From Halomonas campaniensis (GTDB lineage: Bacteria > Pseudomonadota > Gammaproteobacteria > Pseudomonadales > Halomonadaceae), in the NCBI RefSeq assembly GCF_014193375.1, contig NZ_JACHZF010000005.1, forward strand, positions 109,538 through 173,537: DNA of 64,000 bases. Reading direction: 5' to 3'. The translations under genes and the position numbers were made by a program. Below are positions 7,781 to 16,711 of this stretch, piece after piece. Under the pieces are notes generated by a model. The model was not told the origin of the DNA, made no database searches, and saw only the letters and a program-made list of their open reading frames with translations. The first letter of the stretch is position 1; every line of letters starts with the position of its first letter.

Positions 7781-10075
7781 ATGCCGCTTGGACTGGCCAT
7801 TCCCCTGGCGCTGGCCGTGCTGTTCGGCGTGGCGCTGGGGAGCCAAGCCCCGCCGGGCCTGGGGGAGGGCCTCGGCCTCGCCGTGCTGTGGGCAATGGCC
7901 GGGCGACGCTGGGCCTGGCTGCTGCCGCTGGGGGCCATGGCCGCGGTGGCCGTCGCGGTACTGCTGGCAAGGGGCGCGGACCTGCCCGAGGGCCTGGTGC
8001 GCGAGGACCTGGCCGTGGAGGGACGGCTGCTCGAGGTGTCGCCGGAGGCGCGCCTCACCCGGCTGACCCTGGCCGTCGAGAGCTGTACCTCGCTGGCCGA
8101 GGGCCGGCTGCCCTGCGACGCCCTGCGGCGGGTTCGGCTGAGTGCCTACGAGGCGCCGGCGATGCGGCCCGGCGAGCGCTGGTCCCTGGTCGTGCGCCTG
8201 CGCCCGCCGTCCGGCCTGGCCAACCCCGACACCTTCGATTACCGTGCCTGGCTCTGGCGGGAGGGGATCCAGGCCACCGGCTACGTGCGGCGCGATCCGC
8301 CGCCCCGGCGGCTGGCGCCGCCCGCACTCTCCCTGCGCCGCCCGGCGCTGGCCCATCTCGATGCCCGCGACCTCCCGCCGCGCCACGCCCGCTGGCTGGC
8401 GGCCCTGACCCTGGGGGCGAGCGAGCGCCTGACCCCCGACGACTGGGCGCTGCTCAATGCCAGCGGCACCACGCACCTGATGGTGATCTCGGGGCTCCAC
8501 GTGGGGCTGGTGGCGACCTTCGTGCTGCTGCTGGGGCGCGGTGCCGCGCGACTGGCGACGCCGGGGCGATGGCGGCTGGCGGTCTGGCCCTGGTGGCTCG
8601 CCGGGGCGGCCGCGGTGGCCTATGCCGGCCTGGCCGGCCTCGAACCACCGGCCATGCGCGCCATGATCATGACCCTGGTGGGGCTCTGGGTGGCCAGCGG
8701 CCGGCACGCGCCGGGGCCCTGGCAGGGCTGGTGGCTGGCGCTGGCCCTGGTGCTGCTGGTCGATCCCCGTTCCGCCTGGCGGCCGGGGCTATGGCTCTCC
8801 TTCCTGGCGGTGGCGCTGCTGATCCTGATCTGGCAGGGCAGGCCCCGACCGCACGGGCTGCGCGGCTGGCTCCGGGCTCTGGTGCGCACCCAGCTGCTGC
8901 TGGCCCCGCTGATGGCCGCCGCCGTGCTCGTCGCCTTTGCCCGGCTGGCCCCGGCGGCGCCGCTGGTGAACCTCCTGGCCGTGCCGCTGGTGAGCAGCCT
9001 GATGGTGCCGCTCGGCCTGCTGGGCTGGCTGAGCGCCCCGCTGGCGCCGCTCTCGACGCTCTGCTGGTGGCTGTTCGGTCGCCTGGTCGAGCTCCTGACC
9101 GGGCTGCTCGAGCTGGCGGTCGAGTGGCTGCCGCTCTGGCTGCCGTCCCCCGACCAGGTGACGCCGCTGGCCCTGGCGCTGGGGCTCATGGCGCTGCTCT
9201 GGGTCCTGCCGGGGCTGGCCCGGGCGCTGCGCCTGGTCGGTTCCCTGGTGCTGCTGGCGGTGCCGGCGATCACCACGCCCCCGCCCGAGCTGGCGCCCGG
9301 CGAGCTGCGGGTGCGGGTCCATGACGTCGGCCAGGGGCAGCTGATCGAGCTGCGTACCGCCGGTTACCGGGCGCTCTATGACGCCGGGCCGCGCTTCGGC
9401 TCTGGCTTCACGCCCCTCGAGACCCTCTGGCCGCCCGGCCAGCGGTTCGACCGGGTGATCATCAGCCACGCTGACCTGGACCATGCCGGCGGGGTAGGGG
9501 GGCTGGTCGACCGGCACCGGGTCGGAGACTTCCTGGCGCCCCCCGGCGAGACGCTCGACGTGGCCTTCACGCCCTGCCGGGCGGGTGACGCCTGGGAGCG
9601 CGACGGGGTGCGCTTTCGCTTCCTGTGGCCGCCGGCCGACACCGCCGGCTTGTCCAGCAACGACCGCTCCTGCGTGCTCGAGGCCAGTGCCGGCGGCCAG
9701 CGGCTGCTGGTCACCGGGGACGTCGGGCGCGAGGTGGAACGCGCCTTCCTGCTCGAGGCCGAGGCGCCGCTGACGGCGCTGGTGGCCGGCCATCACGGCA
9801 GCCGCACCAGCTCCGGGCCGCAGCTTGTCCAGCACCTGGTGCCGCAGCACGTGGTCTTCAGCGCGGGGCGCCACAATCCCTTCGGCCACCCGGATGACGG
9901 CGTGGTGCGACGCTTCCGTGGCGTCGGCAGCTGCCTGTGGAGCACCGCCCACGACGGCGCCGTCACCCTGTGGCTGGGGGATGGCCAGGCGGCGAGGGTG
10001 CGGGGGGAGCATCCGCTACCCTGGCGGCACGGCGGTGTCGAAGGGGGCTGCCTTGCGTTAGAATCTCCCGAGTAA
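7781..10075 (+). CDS. comEC: DNA internalisation protein ComEC/Rec2
   Basis: 764 aa from the ATG at 7781 (GGGAG 8 bases upstream); upstream in-frame codons look non-coding. It forms the inner-membrane channel for single-stranded DNA uptake in natural transformation. Order: N-terminal hydrophobic segment, soluble OB-like region (~80-180), the multi-helix Competence domain (~210-500), then a metallo-beta-lactamase domain. The last carries the metal motif SHADLDH (His563, Asp565, Asp567, His568), VTGDVGREVE and AGHHGSRTSS. All motifs are intact. Whether the cell is competent cannot be judged from this gene alone. Confidence 0.93.
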   Translation: MPLGLAIPLALAVLFGVALGSQAPPGLGEGLGLAVLWAMAGRRWAWLLPLGAMAAVAVAVLLARGADLPEGLVREDLAVEGRLLEVSPEARLTRLTLAVESCTSLAEGRLPCDALRRVRLSAYEAPAMRPGERWSLVVRLRPPSGLANPDTFDYRAWLWREGIQATGYVRRDPPPRRLAPPALSLRRPALAHLDARDLPPRHARWLAALTLGASERLTPDDWALLNASGTTHLMVISGLHVGLVATFVLLLGRGAARLATPGRWRLAVWPWWLAGAAAVAYAGLAGLEPPAMRAMIMTLVGLWVASGRHAPGPWQGWWLALALVLLVDPRSAWRPGLWLSFLAVALLILIWQGRPRPHGLRGWLRALVRTQLLLAPLMAAAVLVAFARLAPAAPLVNLLAVPLVSSLMVPLGLLGWLSAPLAPLSTLCWWLFGRLVELLTGLLELAVEWLPLWLPSPDQVTPLALALGLMALLWVLPGLARALRLVGSLVLLAVPAITTPPPELAPGELRVRVHDVGQGQLIELRTAGYRALYDAGPRFGSGFTPLETLWPPGQRFDRVIISHADLDHAGGVGGLVDRHRVGDFLAPPGETLDVAFTPCRAGDAWERDGVRFRFLWPPADTAGLSSNDRSCVLEASAGGQRLLVTGDVGREVERAFLLEAEAPLTALVAGHHGSRTSSGPQLVQHLVPQHVVFSAGRHNPFGHPDDGVVRRFRGVGSCLWSTAHDGAVTLWLGDGQAARVRGEHPLPWRHGGVEGGCLALESPE

Positions 10076-10113
10076 CCGGGCTCGAGAGACCGGGCATCTG
10101 CAGGGGGAAGCGC

Positions 10114-10806
10114 ATGGACATGATGGAGGCCCTGATCGCCGGGGGCTGGCTGATGCTGCCGCTGCTCGGCTGCTCGCTGCTGGCCACGGTGATCATCATC
10201 GAACGGCTGTGGACCCTGCGCGCCGGGCGCATCGCCCCCATGGGGCTGGGGCAGGAGGTCTGCTCGCTGGTGGCCCGCGGCCAGGTGAACCTCTACTGGC
10301 TCGAGAGTCATTCGCCACTGGGTGGCGTGCTGGCCGCGGGGCTGCGCAATGCCCGGCTTGGCCATGAGCAGGTGAGGGCGCGGCTGCAGGAGGCCGGCAC
10401 CGCGGTGATCCACGACATGGAGCGCTTCCTCAGCCCGCTGGGCACCATCGCCGCCATTGCACCGCTGATCGGCCTGCTGGGCACCGTGGTGGGCATGATC
10501 GAGGTGTTCTCGGTGATCGTCTCGGGCGACGGGGCCAGCCGCACCGCCGACCTGGCCGGTGGCATCTCCCGCGCCCTGGTCACCACGGCGGCGGGCCTCA
10601 CCGTGGCGATCCCGGCGCTGATGTTCCATCGGTACTTCCAGCGCCGGGTAGAGGACATCACCGTGCGCATGGAGGAGCAGGCCGGTCAGGTGGTGGAGTT
10701 CCTGGCCCACTATCCGGGTGAGCTGACCCTGGCGGAGCGCCACGAGGCCGAGGCCGAGCGCCAGGAGGCCGACGGGCGCATCGCGCCCCGGGTGCGGCAG
10801 CCGTGA
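10114..10806 (+). CDS. exbB: MotA/TolQ/ExbB proton channel protein (first copy)
   Basis: 230 aa with three membrane helices: ~8-30, and two in the PLIGLLGTVVGMIEVFSVI and GGISRALVTTAAGLTVAIPAL segments that define the family. It partners the ExbD at 10803 to form a proton-driven stator. The ATG at 10114 has GGGGGAAG upstream; ATGs at 10120 and 10123 are alternatives. This ExbB/ExbD pair sits between comEC and msbA/lpxK as in Pseudomonas. With no TonB or TolA beside it, its client protein is unknown. Confidence 0.9.
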   Translation: MDMMEALIAGGWLMLPLLGCSLLATVIIIERLWTLRAGRIAPMGLGQEVCSLVARGQVNLYWLESHSPLGGVLAAGLRNARLGHEQVRARLQEAGTAVIHDMERFLSPLGTIAAIAPLIGLLGTVVGMIEVFSVIVSGDGASRTADLAGGISRALVTTAAGLTVAIPALMFHRYFQRRVEDITVRMEEQAGQVVEFLAHYPGELTLAERHEAEAERQEADGRIAPRVRQP

Positions 10807-11225
10807 GGTTGCCTCGCACCCGACGCGATCCGGTAGAGGTGAACCTCACGCCGCTGATCGACGTGGTCTTCCTGCTGCTGATCTTCTTCATGGTCTCGAC
10901 CACCTTCGAGACCCGCCAGGCCCTGGAGCTGGAGCTCCCCGAGAGCGCCAGCGGGCTGGCCGCGGAGGCGTCGCCGGTGACCCTTGTGATCACCGCCGAG
11001 GGCCGCTACCGGCTCGGCGAGCGCGACCTCTCCGCCGCCGCCCTCGGTGACGCCCTGGCCGCCGAGGCCGAACAGGCCCGGGAGCACGGCCTGGTGGTGG
11101 AGGCCGATGCCCGGGCACGCCACGCCGACGTGGTGCGCGCCCTCGACCAGGCCGGCCTGCAGGGCATCCGCCAGGTGCGCATCGCCACCACCGAGGCTTC
11201 ATCCACTCAAGCGGAGACACCGTGA
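10803..11225 (+). CDS. exbD: ExbD/TolR biopolymer transport protein (first copy)
   Basis: 140 aa with one membrane helix (~20-40) carrying the VNLTPLIDVVFLLLIFFMV signature, whose Asp is the proton-carrying residue, and a C-terminal periplasmic domain. It starts with GTG at 10803 in a GTGA overlap with exbB and ends in a GTGA overlap with msbA, so exbB-exbD-msbA are translationally linked. Confidence 0.9.
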   Translation: MRLPRTRRDPVEVNLTPLIDVVFLLLIFFMVSTTFETRQALELELPESASGLAAEASPVTLVITAEGRYRLGERDLSAAALGDALAAEAEQAREHGLVVEADARARHADVVRALDQAGLQGIRQVRIATTEASSTQAETP

Positions 11226-12982
11226 ACCAGGACGGGACCCCACACCATTCGGGCTGGACGCTCTACCGGCAGCTGCTGGGCTACGTGCGGCCGCACTGGC
11301 GCTCCTTTGCCCTGGCCATCCTCGGCTATGCCATCTATGCCGCCTCGAGCACCGCCCTGGCGGAGATGATGAAGCGGCTGATCGATGGCATCCAGAACCC
11401 CGATGCCGGCTTCCGGCTGTTCCTGCCGCTGTTCGTGGTCGGCATGTTCGCCGCCCGCGGGCTCGGCACCTTCCTCGGCACCTACTACATGAGCAACGTG
11501 GCCCGCAACGTGGTCCATGCGCTGCGCTGCAACGTGTTCAACCACATGCTGCACCTGCCGGGGCGCTTCTTCGACACCCACTCCAGCGGCCACCTGATCT
11601 CGCGGGTCACCTACCACGTGGAGCAGGTCACCGGCGCGGCCACCAAGGCGATCACCATCCTGCTGCGGGAAGGCCTCTTCGTCATCGGCCTGGTGAGCTA
11701 CCTGCTGTGGACCAACTGGATGCTGACGCTGCTGTTCCTGGCGGTGACCCCGCTGATCGGCGGCGTGGTCAGCTATGCCAGCAAGCGGTTCCGGCGCATC
11801 TCGAGCCGCATCCAGGCCTCCATGGGCGACGTCACCCACGTGGCCTCGGAGGCCCTCTCCGGCTATCGGGTGGTGCGTACCCACGGGGCCGAGGCCTTCG
11901 AGAAGGCGCGCTTCGCCGCGGCCAGTGACTACAACCGCCAGCAGAGCATGAAGGAGGCGCTGACCAAGGCCATCAGCACCCCGGTGATCCAGCTGCTGGT
12001 GGCGCTCTCCCTGGCCGTGCTGGTGTGGCTGGCCATGTCGCCCGCCCTGATGGCCGACATGACCCCCGGCGAGTTCGTCGGCTTCGTGACCGCCGCCTCG
12101 CTGATGGCCAAGCCGGTCCGCCAGCTGACCGAGATCAACAGCGAGATCCAGAAGGGCATCGCCGCGGCCGCCGAGCTGTTCGGCCTGCTCGACGAGCCGC
12201 CCGAGCGCGACGAGGGCGCCCGCGAGCCGGGCCGGCTCGCGGGGCGGGTGATCCTGGAGGGCGTGCGTTTCGCCTATGGCGAGGGCCAGCCCGAGGTGCT
12301 CAAGGGGATCGACCTCGAGGTGTCGCCGGGGGAGATGGTGGCCATCGTCGGCCGCTCGGGCAGCGGCAAGTCGACCCTGATGGGCCTGCTGCCGCGCTTC
12401 TACCGGCCCACCGCCGGCCGCCTGCTGATCGACGGCGTGCCCGTGGAGGAGTACCGCCTGGCCCCGCTGCGTCGCCAGATCGCCCTGGTATCGCAGCAGG
12501 TGACCCTGTTCAACGCCAGCATCGCCGACAACATCGCCTACGGGGAGCCCGATGCCGACCCCGCCGCCATCGAGGCCGCCGCCCGGGCGGCCCATGCCGA
12601 CGAGTTCATCGATCGCCTGCCGGGGGGCTATGCCACCGTGGTCGGCGACAACGGGGTGATGCTTTCCGGGGGCCAGCGCCAGCGCCTGGCCATCGCCCGC
12701 GCGATCTTCAAGGATGCCCCGCTGCTGATCCTCGACGAGGCCACCTCGGCGCTGGATACCGAATCCGAGCGCCATATCCAGGCGGCCCTGGAGGAGGTGT
12801 GCCGAGGGCGGACCACCTTCGTGATCGCCCATCGCCTGTCGACCATCGAGCGCGCCGACCGCATCCTGGTGATGGAGCAGGGCGAGATCGTCGAGCAGGG
12901 CAGCCACGCCGAGCTGATTGACCGCGACGGGGCCTACGCGGCCCTTCATCGCCTGCAGTTCCAGGAGGCGCCGTCGTCATGA
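11222..12982 (+). CDS. msbA: lipid A export ATP-binding/permease protein MsbA
   Basis: 586 aa homodimeric ABC flippase that moves lipid A-core across the inner membrane. Six-helix transmembrane domain (1-~320) followed by the nucleotide-binding domain: Walker A GRSGSGKST (377-385), signature LSGGQRQRLAIARAI, Walker B LLILDEATSALD, H-loop AHRLST. GTG start at 11222, overlapping the exbD stop. The 3' end is followed by a second, slightly diverged copy of its own last 15 codons (see the mini-ORF and repeat entries). It lies directly before lpxK, as in E. coli. Confidence 0.93.
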   Translation: MNQDGTPHHSGWTLYRQLLGYVRPHWRSFALAILGYAIYAASSTALAEMMKRLIDGIQNPDAGFRLFLPLFVVGMFAARGLGTFLGTYYMSNVARNVVHALRCNVFNHMLHLPGRFFDTHSSGHLISRVTYHVEQVTGAATKAITILLREGLFVIGLVSYLLWTNWMLTLLFLAVTPLIGGVVSYASKRFRRISSRIQASMGDVTHVASEALSGYRVVRTHGAEAFEKARFAAASDYNRQQSMKEALTKAISTPVIQLLVALSLAVLVWLAMSPALMADMTPGEFVGFVTAASLMAKPVRQLTEINSEIQKGIAAAAELFGLLDEPPERDEGAREPGRLAGRVILEGVRFAYGEGQPEVLKGIDLEVSPGEMVAIVGRSGSGKSTLMGLLPRFYRPTAGRLLIDGVPVEEYRLAPLRRQIALVSQQVTLFNASIADNIAYGEPDADPAAIEAAARAAHADEFIDRLPGGYATVVGDNGVMLSGGQRQRLAIARAIFKDAPLLILDEATSALDTESERHIQAALEEVCRGRTTFVIAHRLSTIERADRILVMEQGEIVEQGSHAELIDRDGAYAALHRLQFQEAPSS

Positions 12983-13065
12983 ACAGCATGGGAAGGCGCT
13001 GGCCGACGGGGGCACTTGCGGCGGCCCTCCATCGCCTGCAGTTCCAGGAGGCCCCGTCGGCATGA
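12938..13065 (+). repeat. diverged tandem copy of the msbA 3' end
   Basis: The last 45 bases of msbA (12938-12982) recur at 13021-13065, offset 83 bases, with three differences: CTT/CTC and GCG/GCC are synonymous, TCA/GCA changes Ser to Ala. The first copy ends ATGA at 12979-12982 and the second ends ATGA at 13062-13065, the latter giving the lpxK start. Weaker similarity reaches a few bases further upstream (CGACGGGG in both copies). Confidence 0.9.
12979..13065 (+). CDS. 28-codon mini-ORF bridging msbA and lpxK (remnant)
   Basis: An ATG in the msbA stop region (ATGA, 12979) opens a frame that ends in the TGA overlapping the lpxK ATG (13062-13065). Its C-terminal half reads [15 protein letters not shown], the same frame as the MsbA C-terminus (AALHRLQFQEAPSS). 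The N-terminal part (MNSMGRRWPTG) may be the decayed start of another lpxK allele, since real LpxK begins [10 protein letters not shown]. It is probably not a functional peptide, but ribosomes could pass from msbA through it to lpxK and so preserve coupling. Expression is unproven. Confidence 0.35.
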   Translation: MNSMGRRWPTGALAAALHRLQFQEAPSA

Positions 13066-14099
13066 GCGGCGGGCTGGGCGAGCGCTGGCTGGCGGCCGCC
13101 TACGGCGGCGCCGGCTGGCTGCGCGCGCTGCGCCCGCTGGAGGCGCTGTACCGCCGCGCCGTGGCCCGACGGGCGGCGGCCTTCGCCGCGGGGCGCCGGC
13201 CGGTGTGGCGCGCGCCGGTGCCGGTGGTCGTGGTGGGCAACATCACCCTCGGCGGCACCGGCAAGTCCCCGCTGGTGGCCTGGCTCGCGGGCCGGCTGGT
13301 CGAGCGGGGCTGGCGCCCGGGCATCCTCTCGCGCGGCTACGGCGGACGGTCGGAGGCCTATCCGCTGCGGGTCACGGCCGATACCCCGGTGGCGCAGTGC
13401 GGTGACGAGCCACGGATGCTCGCGGAGCAGACCGCCCTTCCCGTGGTGGTGGATCCGGACCGCCCGAGGGGCGCGCGCCTGCTGCTCGAGGCCGGCTGCG
13501 ATATCCTGCTGTCGGACGACGGCCTGCAGCATCTGGCGCTGGGGCGCGACCTGGAACTGGTGGTGGTGGATGGTCGGCGCGGGTTCGGCAACGGCCGCTG
13601 CCTGCCGGCGGGACCGCTGCGCGAACCTCTGTCGCGGCTGGCGAGCGTCGACGCGGTGATGGTCAACGGCGAGCCGGCCTTCGCGGCGCCGGACGGGGCC
13701 TTCAGCATGCGGCTGGTGCCGTCGGGCTGGCGACGGCTCGGCGATGGCCGGCGGTGTCCGCTGGCCCCGCTGCCCTTCGCGGGTCCGGTCCATGGCGTCG
13801 CCGGCATCGGCAACCCGTCGCGCTTCTTCGCCAGCCTGGAAGCCCTCGGCGTGGCGGTGATCCCCCACCCCATGGCGGACCACCACGCCTTCCGTGCCGA
13901 GGACCTCGCCTTCGGCGACGACCGGCCGCTGGTGATGACCGCCAAGGATGCGGTGAAGTGCCGGGGCCTTGCCCCCGACGACAGCTGGGTGCTGGACGTG
14001 GTCGCTGCCCCGGATCCGGCCTTCGAGGCCTGGTTCGAGGCGCGGCTGGAACGATTTCGAGCGCCTCGGGAGACTGCCCGAGGCGGAGCAAGCGGCTGA
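13062..14099 (+). CDS. lpxK: tetraacyldisaccharide 4'-kinase
   Basis: 345 aa; phosphorylates the 4' position of tetraacyldisaccharide 1-phosphate to make lipid IVA, at the inner face of the inner membrane. An N-terminal hydrophobic/amphipathic region is followed by the P-loop [13 protein letters not shown] (59-70), [24 protein letters not shown] with the family DDG, and [10 protein letters not shown]. The start at 13062 gives the usual N-terminus; upstream codons belong to the msbA remnant. No separate promoter is visible, so it is expected on the exbB-msbA transcript. Confidence 0.93.
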   Translation: MSGGLGERWLAAAYGGAGWLRALRPLEALYRRAVARRAAAFAAGRRPVWRAPVPVVVVGNITLGGTGKSPLVAWLAGRLVERGWRPGILSRGYGGRSEAYPLRVTADTPVAQCGDEPRMLAEQTALPVVVDPDRPRGARLLLEAGCDILLSDDGLQHLALGRDLELVVVDGRRGFGNGRCLPAGPLREPLSRLASVDAVMVNGEPAFAAPDGAFSMRLVPSGWRRLGDGRRCPLAPLPFAGPVHGVAGIGNPSRFFASLEALGVAVIPHPMADHHAFRAEDLAFGDDRPLVMTAKDAVKCRGLAPDDSWVLDVVAAPDPAFEAWFEARLERFRAPRETARGGASG

Positions 14100-14127
14100 C
14101 CCGCGGGTCGCCCCAGGAGGTTCGAGA

Positions 14128-14337
14128 ATGGACAAGGAGCTATTGGCCATGCTGGTCTGCCCGCTCTGCAAGGGCAAGCTCAAGTATCACCGCGAGGCCC
14201 GGGAGCTGCACTGTCTCTTCGATGGCCTGGCCTATCCGGTGCGTGACGGCATCCCGGTCATGCTGCCCGAGGAGGCACGGGAGCTCTCCGTCGACGAGAA
14301 GCTCCACGACTCCCCCGGACGCCCGGGAGAGGCGTGA
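14128..14337 (+). CDS. Trm112/YcaR family small protein
   Basis: 69 aa with an AGGAGG 7 bases before the ATG. The [12 protein letters not shown] segment (Cys11, Cys14), then [26 protein letters not shown], is the UPF0434/Trm112-like pattern of E. coli YcaR, which sits between lpxK and kdsB in many gammaproteobacteria. Its biochemical role in bacteria is not settled. The stop overlaps the kdsB start. Confidence 0.88.
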   Translation: MDKELLAMLVCPLCKGKLKYHREARELHCLFDGLAYPVRDGIPVMLPEEARELSVDEKLHDSPGRPGEA

Positions 14338-15125
14338 TGGCGGCGCGCGAGTACATCGCCGTCATCCCGGCGCGGTTCGCCTCGTCGCGGCTGCCCGGCA
14401 AGCCGCTGGCGGAGATCGCCGGCGAGCCCATGGTGGCCCATGTCTGGCGCCGGGCCTGCGAGAGCCTGGCCGCCCGGGTGGTGGTGGCCACCGACGATGC
14501 GCGCATCCGCGAGGCGTTGCTGCCCTGCGGGGCCGAGGTGCTGATGACCCGGGCCGATCACCCCTCCGGGACCGACCGCCTGGGCGAGGTGGCCGAGCGG
14601 CTGGGGCTCGCCGACGACGCCGTGCTGGTCAACGTTCAGGGCGACGAGCCGCTGATCCCCCCGCGGCTGATCGACCAGGTCGCCGATCGGCTCTTCGACG
14701 ACCCCGAGGCCTCCATCGCCACCCTGGCCGAGCCGATCAGCGATGTCGAGAGCCTGTTCAACCCCAACGTGGTGAAGGTGGTGCGGGCGCTCAGCGGCCG
14801 AGCCCTCTACTTTTCCCGCGCGCCGATCCCCTGGGACCGTGACGCCTTCGCCGCCCGGCCCGAGCTGCTCGAGACCGATGCCTGGCTGCGCCACATCGGC
14901 CTCTACGCCTACCGTGCCGGCTTCCTGGCCGACTACCGCGACTGGACGCCGTCCCCCCTGGAGCGCCTCGAGCATCTCGAGCAGCTGCGCGCCCTGCACC
15001 ATGGCCATGCCATCCAGGTGGCCCTGGCCCGCGAGCCGCATCCGGCCGGGGTCGACACCGCGGAAGACCTGGCGCGGGTGCGCGCCCTGCTGGCCGATGT
15101 CCATGACGACAAGGGAGGTGCCTGA
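14337..15125 (+). CDS. kdsB: 3-deoxy-manno-octulosonate cytidylyltransferase (CMP-KDO synthetase)
   Basis: 262 aa from the ATG at 14337 (a GTG at 14334 is in frame; TGATG overlap with the previous gene). It activates KDO with CTP for lipopolysaccharide core assembly. The N-terminal [15 protein letters not shown] nucleotide-binding motif, VVVATDD, the [12 protein letters not shown] segment, NVQGDEPLI and SRAPIPW are all present. It works on the same pathway as lpxK upstream. The stop overlaps the next start (TGATG at 15123-15127). Confidence 0.94.
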   Translation: MAAREYIAVIPARFASSRLPGKPLAEIAGEPMVAHVWRRACESLAARVVVATDDARIREALLPCGAEVLMTRADHPSGTDRLGEVAERLGLADDAVLVNVQGDEPLIPPRLIDQVADRLFDDPEASIATLAEPISDVESLFNPNVVKVVRALSGRALYFSRAPIPWDRDAFAARPELLETDAWLRHIGLYAYRAGFLADYRDWTPSPLERLEHLEQLRALHHGHAIQVALAREPHPAGVDTAEDLARVRALLADVHDDKGGA

Positions 15126-15601
15126 TGAGAGTGCTGTTCGTCTGTCTCGGCAACATCTGCCGTTCCCCCACCGCCGAGGGGGTGTTCCGCCGCCTGCTCG
15201 ACGAGCGCGGGCTGGCCCATCGGGTCCACGTGGACTCCTGCGGGATCGGCGACTGGCATGTAGGCAAGGGGCCGGACGCCCGGGCCCGGGAAGCGGCGGC
15301 CCGCCGGGGCGTCGACCTCTCCGCGCTGCGTGCCCGCCAGCTGGATGACGCGGACTTCGCGGCCTTCGACTACCTGCTGGCCATGGACCACGACAACCTG
15401 GCCGCCATCGAGTCCCGCCGGCCCGCCGACAGCCGGGCCCATGTCGGGCTCTTCCTCGAGTTTGCGGGGATGCCCGGCCGCGCCGTCCCCGACCCCTACT
15501 ACGGCGGTGAGGCCGGCTTCGAGGAGGTGCTGGACCTGGTCGAGGCGGCGTCCCGCGGGCTGCTGGAGGCCGTCGAGGCCCGCCTGGAGGCCCGGCCTTG
15601 A
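15125..15601 (+). CDS. low-molecular-weight protein-tyrosine phosphatase
   Basis: 158 aa. The active-site loop CLGNICRS (Cys7 to Arg13, C-X5-R) lies at the N-terminus, and the general-acid motif VPDPYYGG is near residue 120. These phosphatases often act on tyrosine kinases of polysaccharide export, but no such kinase is in the window. Its place between kdsB and murB is conserved in Pseudomonas. The target is unknown. Confidence 0.92.
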   Translation: MRVLFVCLGNICRSPTAEGVFRRLLDERGLAHRVHVDSCGIGDWHVGKGPDARAREAAARRGVDLSALRARQLDDADFAAFDYLLAMDHDNLAAIESRRPADSRAHVGLFLEFAGMPGRAVPDPYYGGEAGFEEVLDLVEAASRGLLEAVEARLEARP

Positions 15602-16620
15602 GCCTGGCGCTCCAGGCCGACCATGACCTCTCCCGGGCCAATACCCTGGGGCTGCCGTGCCGCGCCGAGCACTTCGCCGCGCCGACGACCACGGCCGAGC
15701 TGAGAGAGGCCCTGGCGCTGGCCCGTCGCGAGGCATGGCCGCTGACGGTGCTGGGCGGCGGCAGCAACCTGATCCTGCCGGCCCGCCTGGCGGGCCTGGT
15801 GCTGCGGCCGGCCATGGATGCCTGGTGGCTGGAGGCGGGCGAGGGCGACGGCGTTCGCGTCCACGCCGAGGCCGCGGTGGTCTGGCATGACCTGGTGATG
15901 GCCCTGGCCGGTCGGGGCCTCTGGGGCACGGAGAACCTGGCGCTCATCCCGGGCCACTGCGGCGCCGCGCCGATCCAGAACATCGGTGCCTATGGCGTGG
16001 AGCTCGGCGAGGTGCTCGAGGCCGTGCACCTGGTGCATCTCGAGGACGGTCGCGAGGCGGTGCTGTCTGCCGACGACTGCGCCCTGGGCTATCGCGACAG
16101 CATCTTCAAGGGGGCGCTGGACGGCCGGGTGGTGATCACCCGGCTGGTCATGCGGCTCTCCCGCTCGCCGCGCCCGCGACTCGGCTACGGCGACCTGGCC
16201 GCCCGGGTGGGCGTCGCGCCCAGCGCCCTGGAGGTGGCCGAGGCGGTGTGTGCCATTCGTCGCGAGAAGCTGCCCGACCCCGCCTTGCTGGGCAATGCCG
16301 GCAGCTTCTTCAAGAACCCCCTGGTGGCGGGCGAGCAGGCCGCACGCCTGCTCGCCGCGTCGCCCGACATGCCGCACTTTCCCCAGCCGGACGGACGGGT
16401 CAAGCTGGCCGCCGGGTGGCTGATCGACCGCTGTGGCCTCAGGGGCTGGCGGGAGGAGCACTTCGGTGTGCATGACCGCCAGGCCCTGGTGCTGGTCCAC
16501 TTCGGCGGCGGCAGCGCCGAGGAGCTGCTGGGCTTTGCCGGGCGCGTCGCCGACCGGGTGCGCGAGCGCTTCGGCGTCGAACTCGAGCGCGAGCCGCGGC
16601 TGGCCGGGGAGAGACCCTGA
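15598..16620 (+). CDS. murB: UDP-N-acetylenolpyruvoylglucosamine reductase
   Basis: 340 aa FAD enzyme that reduces UDP-GlcNAc-enolpyruvate to UDP-MurNAc in peptidoglycan synthesis. The start is most likely the TTG at 15598, overlapping the phosphatase stop; the protein then opens SLALQADHDLSRANTLG as in other MurB. FAD motifs VLGGGSNLIL and the type I signature YRDSIFKG are present, as is the catalytic-serine segment LLGNAGSFFKNP. It ends ahead of a strong bidirectional hairpin. Confidence 0.93.
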   Translation: MSLALQADHDLSRANTLGLPCRAEHFAAPTTTAELREALALARREAWPLTVLGGGSNLILPARLAGLVLRPAMDAWWLEAGEGDGVRVHAEAAVVWHDLVMALAGRGLWGTENLALIPGHCGAAPIQNIGAYGVELGEVLEAVHLVHLEDGREAVLSADDCALGYRDSIFKGALDGRVVITRLVMRLSRSPRPRLGYGDLAARVGVAPSALEVAEAVCAIRREKLPDPALLGNAGSFFKNPLVAGEQAARLLAASPDMPHFPQPDGRVKLAAGWLIDRCGLRGWREEHFGVHDRQALVLVHFGGGSAEELLGFAGRVADRVRERFGVELEREPRLAGERP

Positions 16621-16654
16621 GCCGCTGAGAGATACCTGACCGGGAGCCCCAAAC

Positions 16655-16688
16655 GACAGCGCCCGCAGCCTTGGCTGCGGGCGCTGTC
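16655..16688. terminator. bidirectional terminator murB / rne
   Basis: Perfect 14-base GC-rich stem (16655-16668 with 16675-16688) and a 6-base loop, between convergent murB and rne. No U-run on the plus side. Confidence 0.7.
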
Positions 16689-16711
16689 ATTGGTGAGGGC
16701 GATGCGGGGCC

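Noticed and set aside
16606..16639. Possible ghost duplication after murB (GAGAGA..CCTGA twice)
   Set aside because: Only about 12 bases match at a 19-base offset, and the encoded residues differ; chance is likely.
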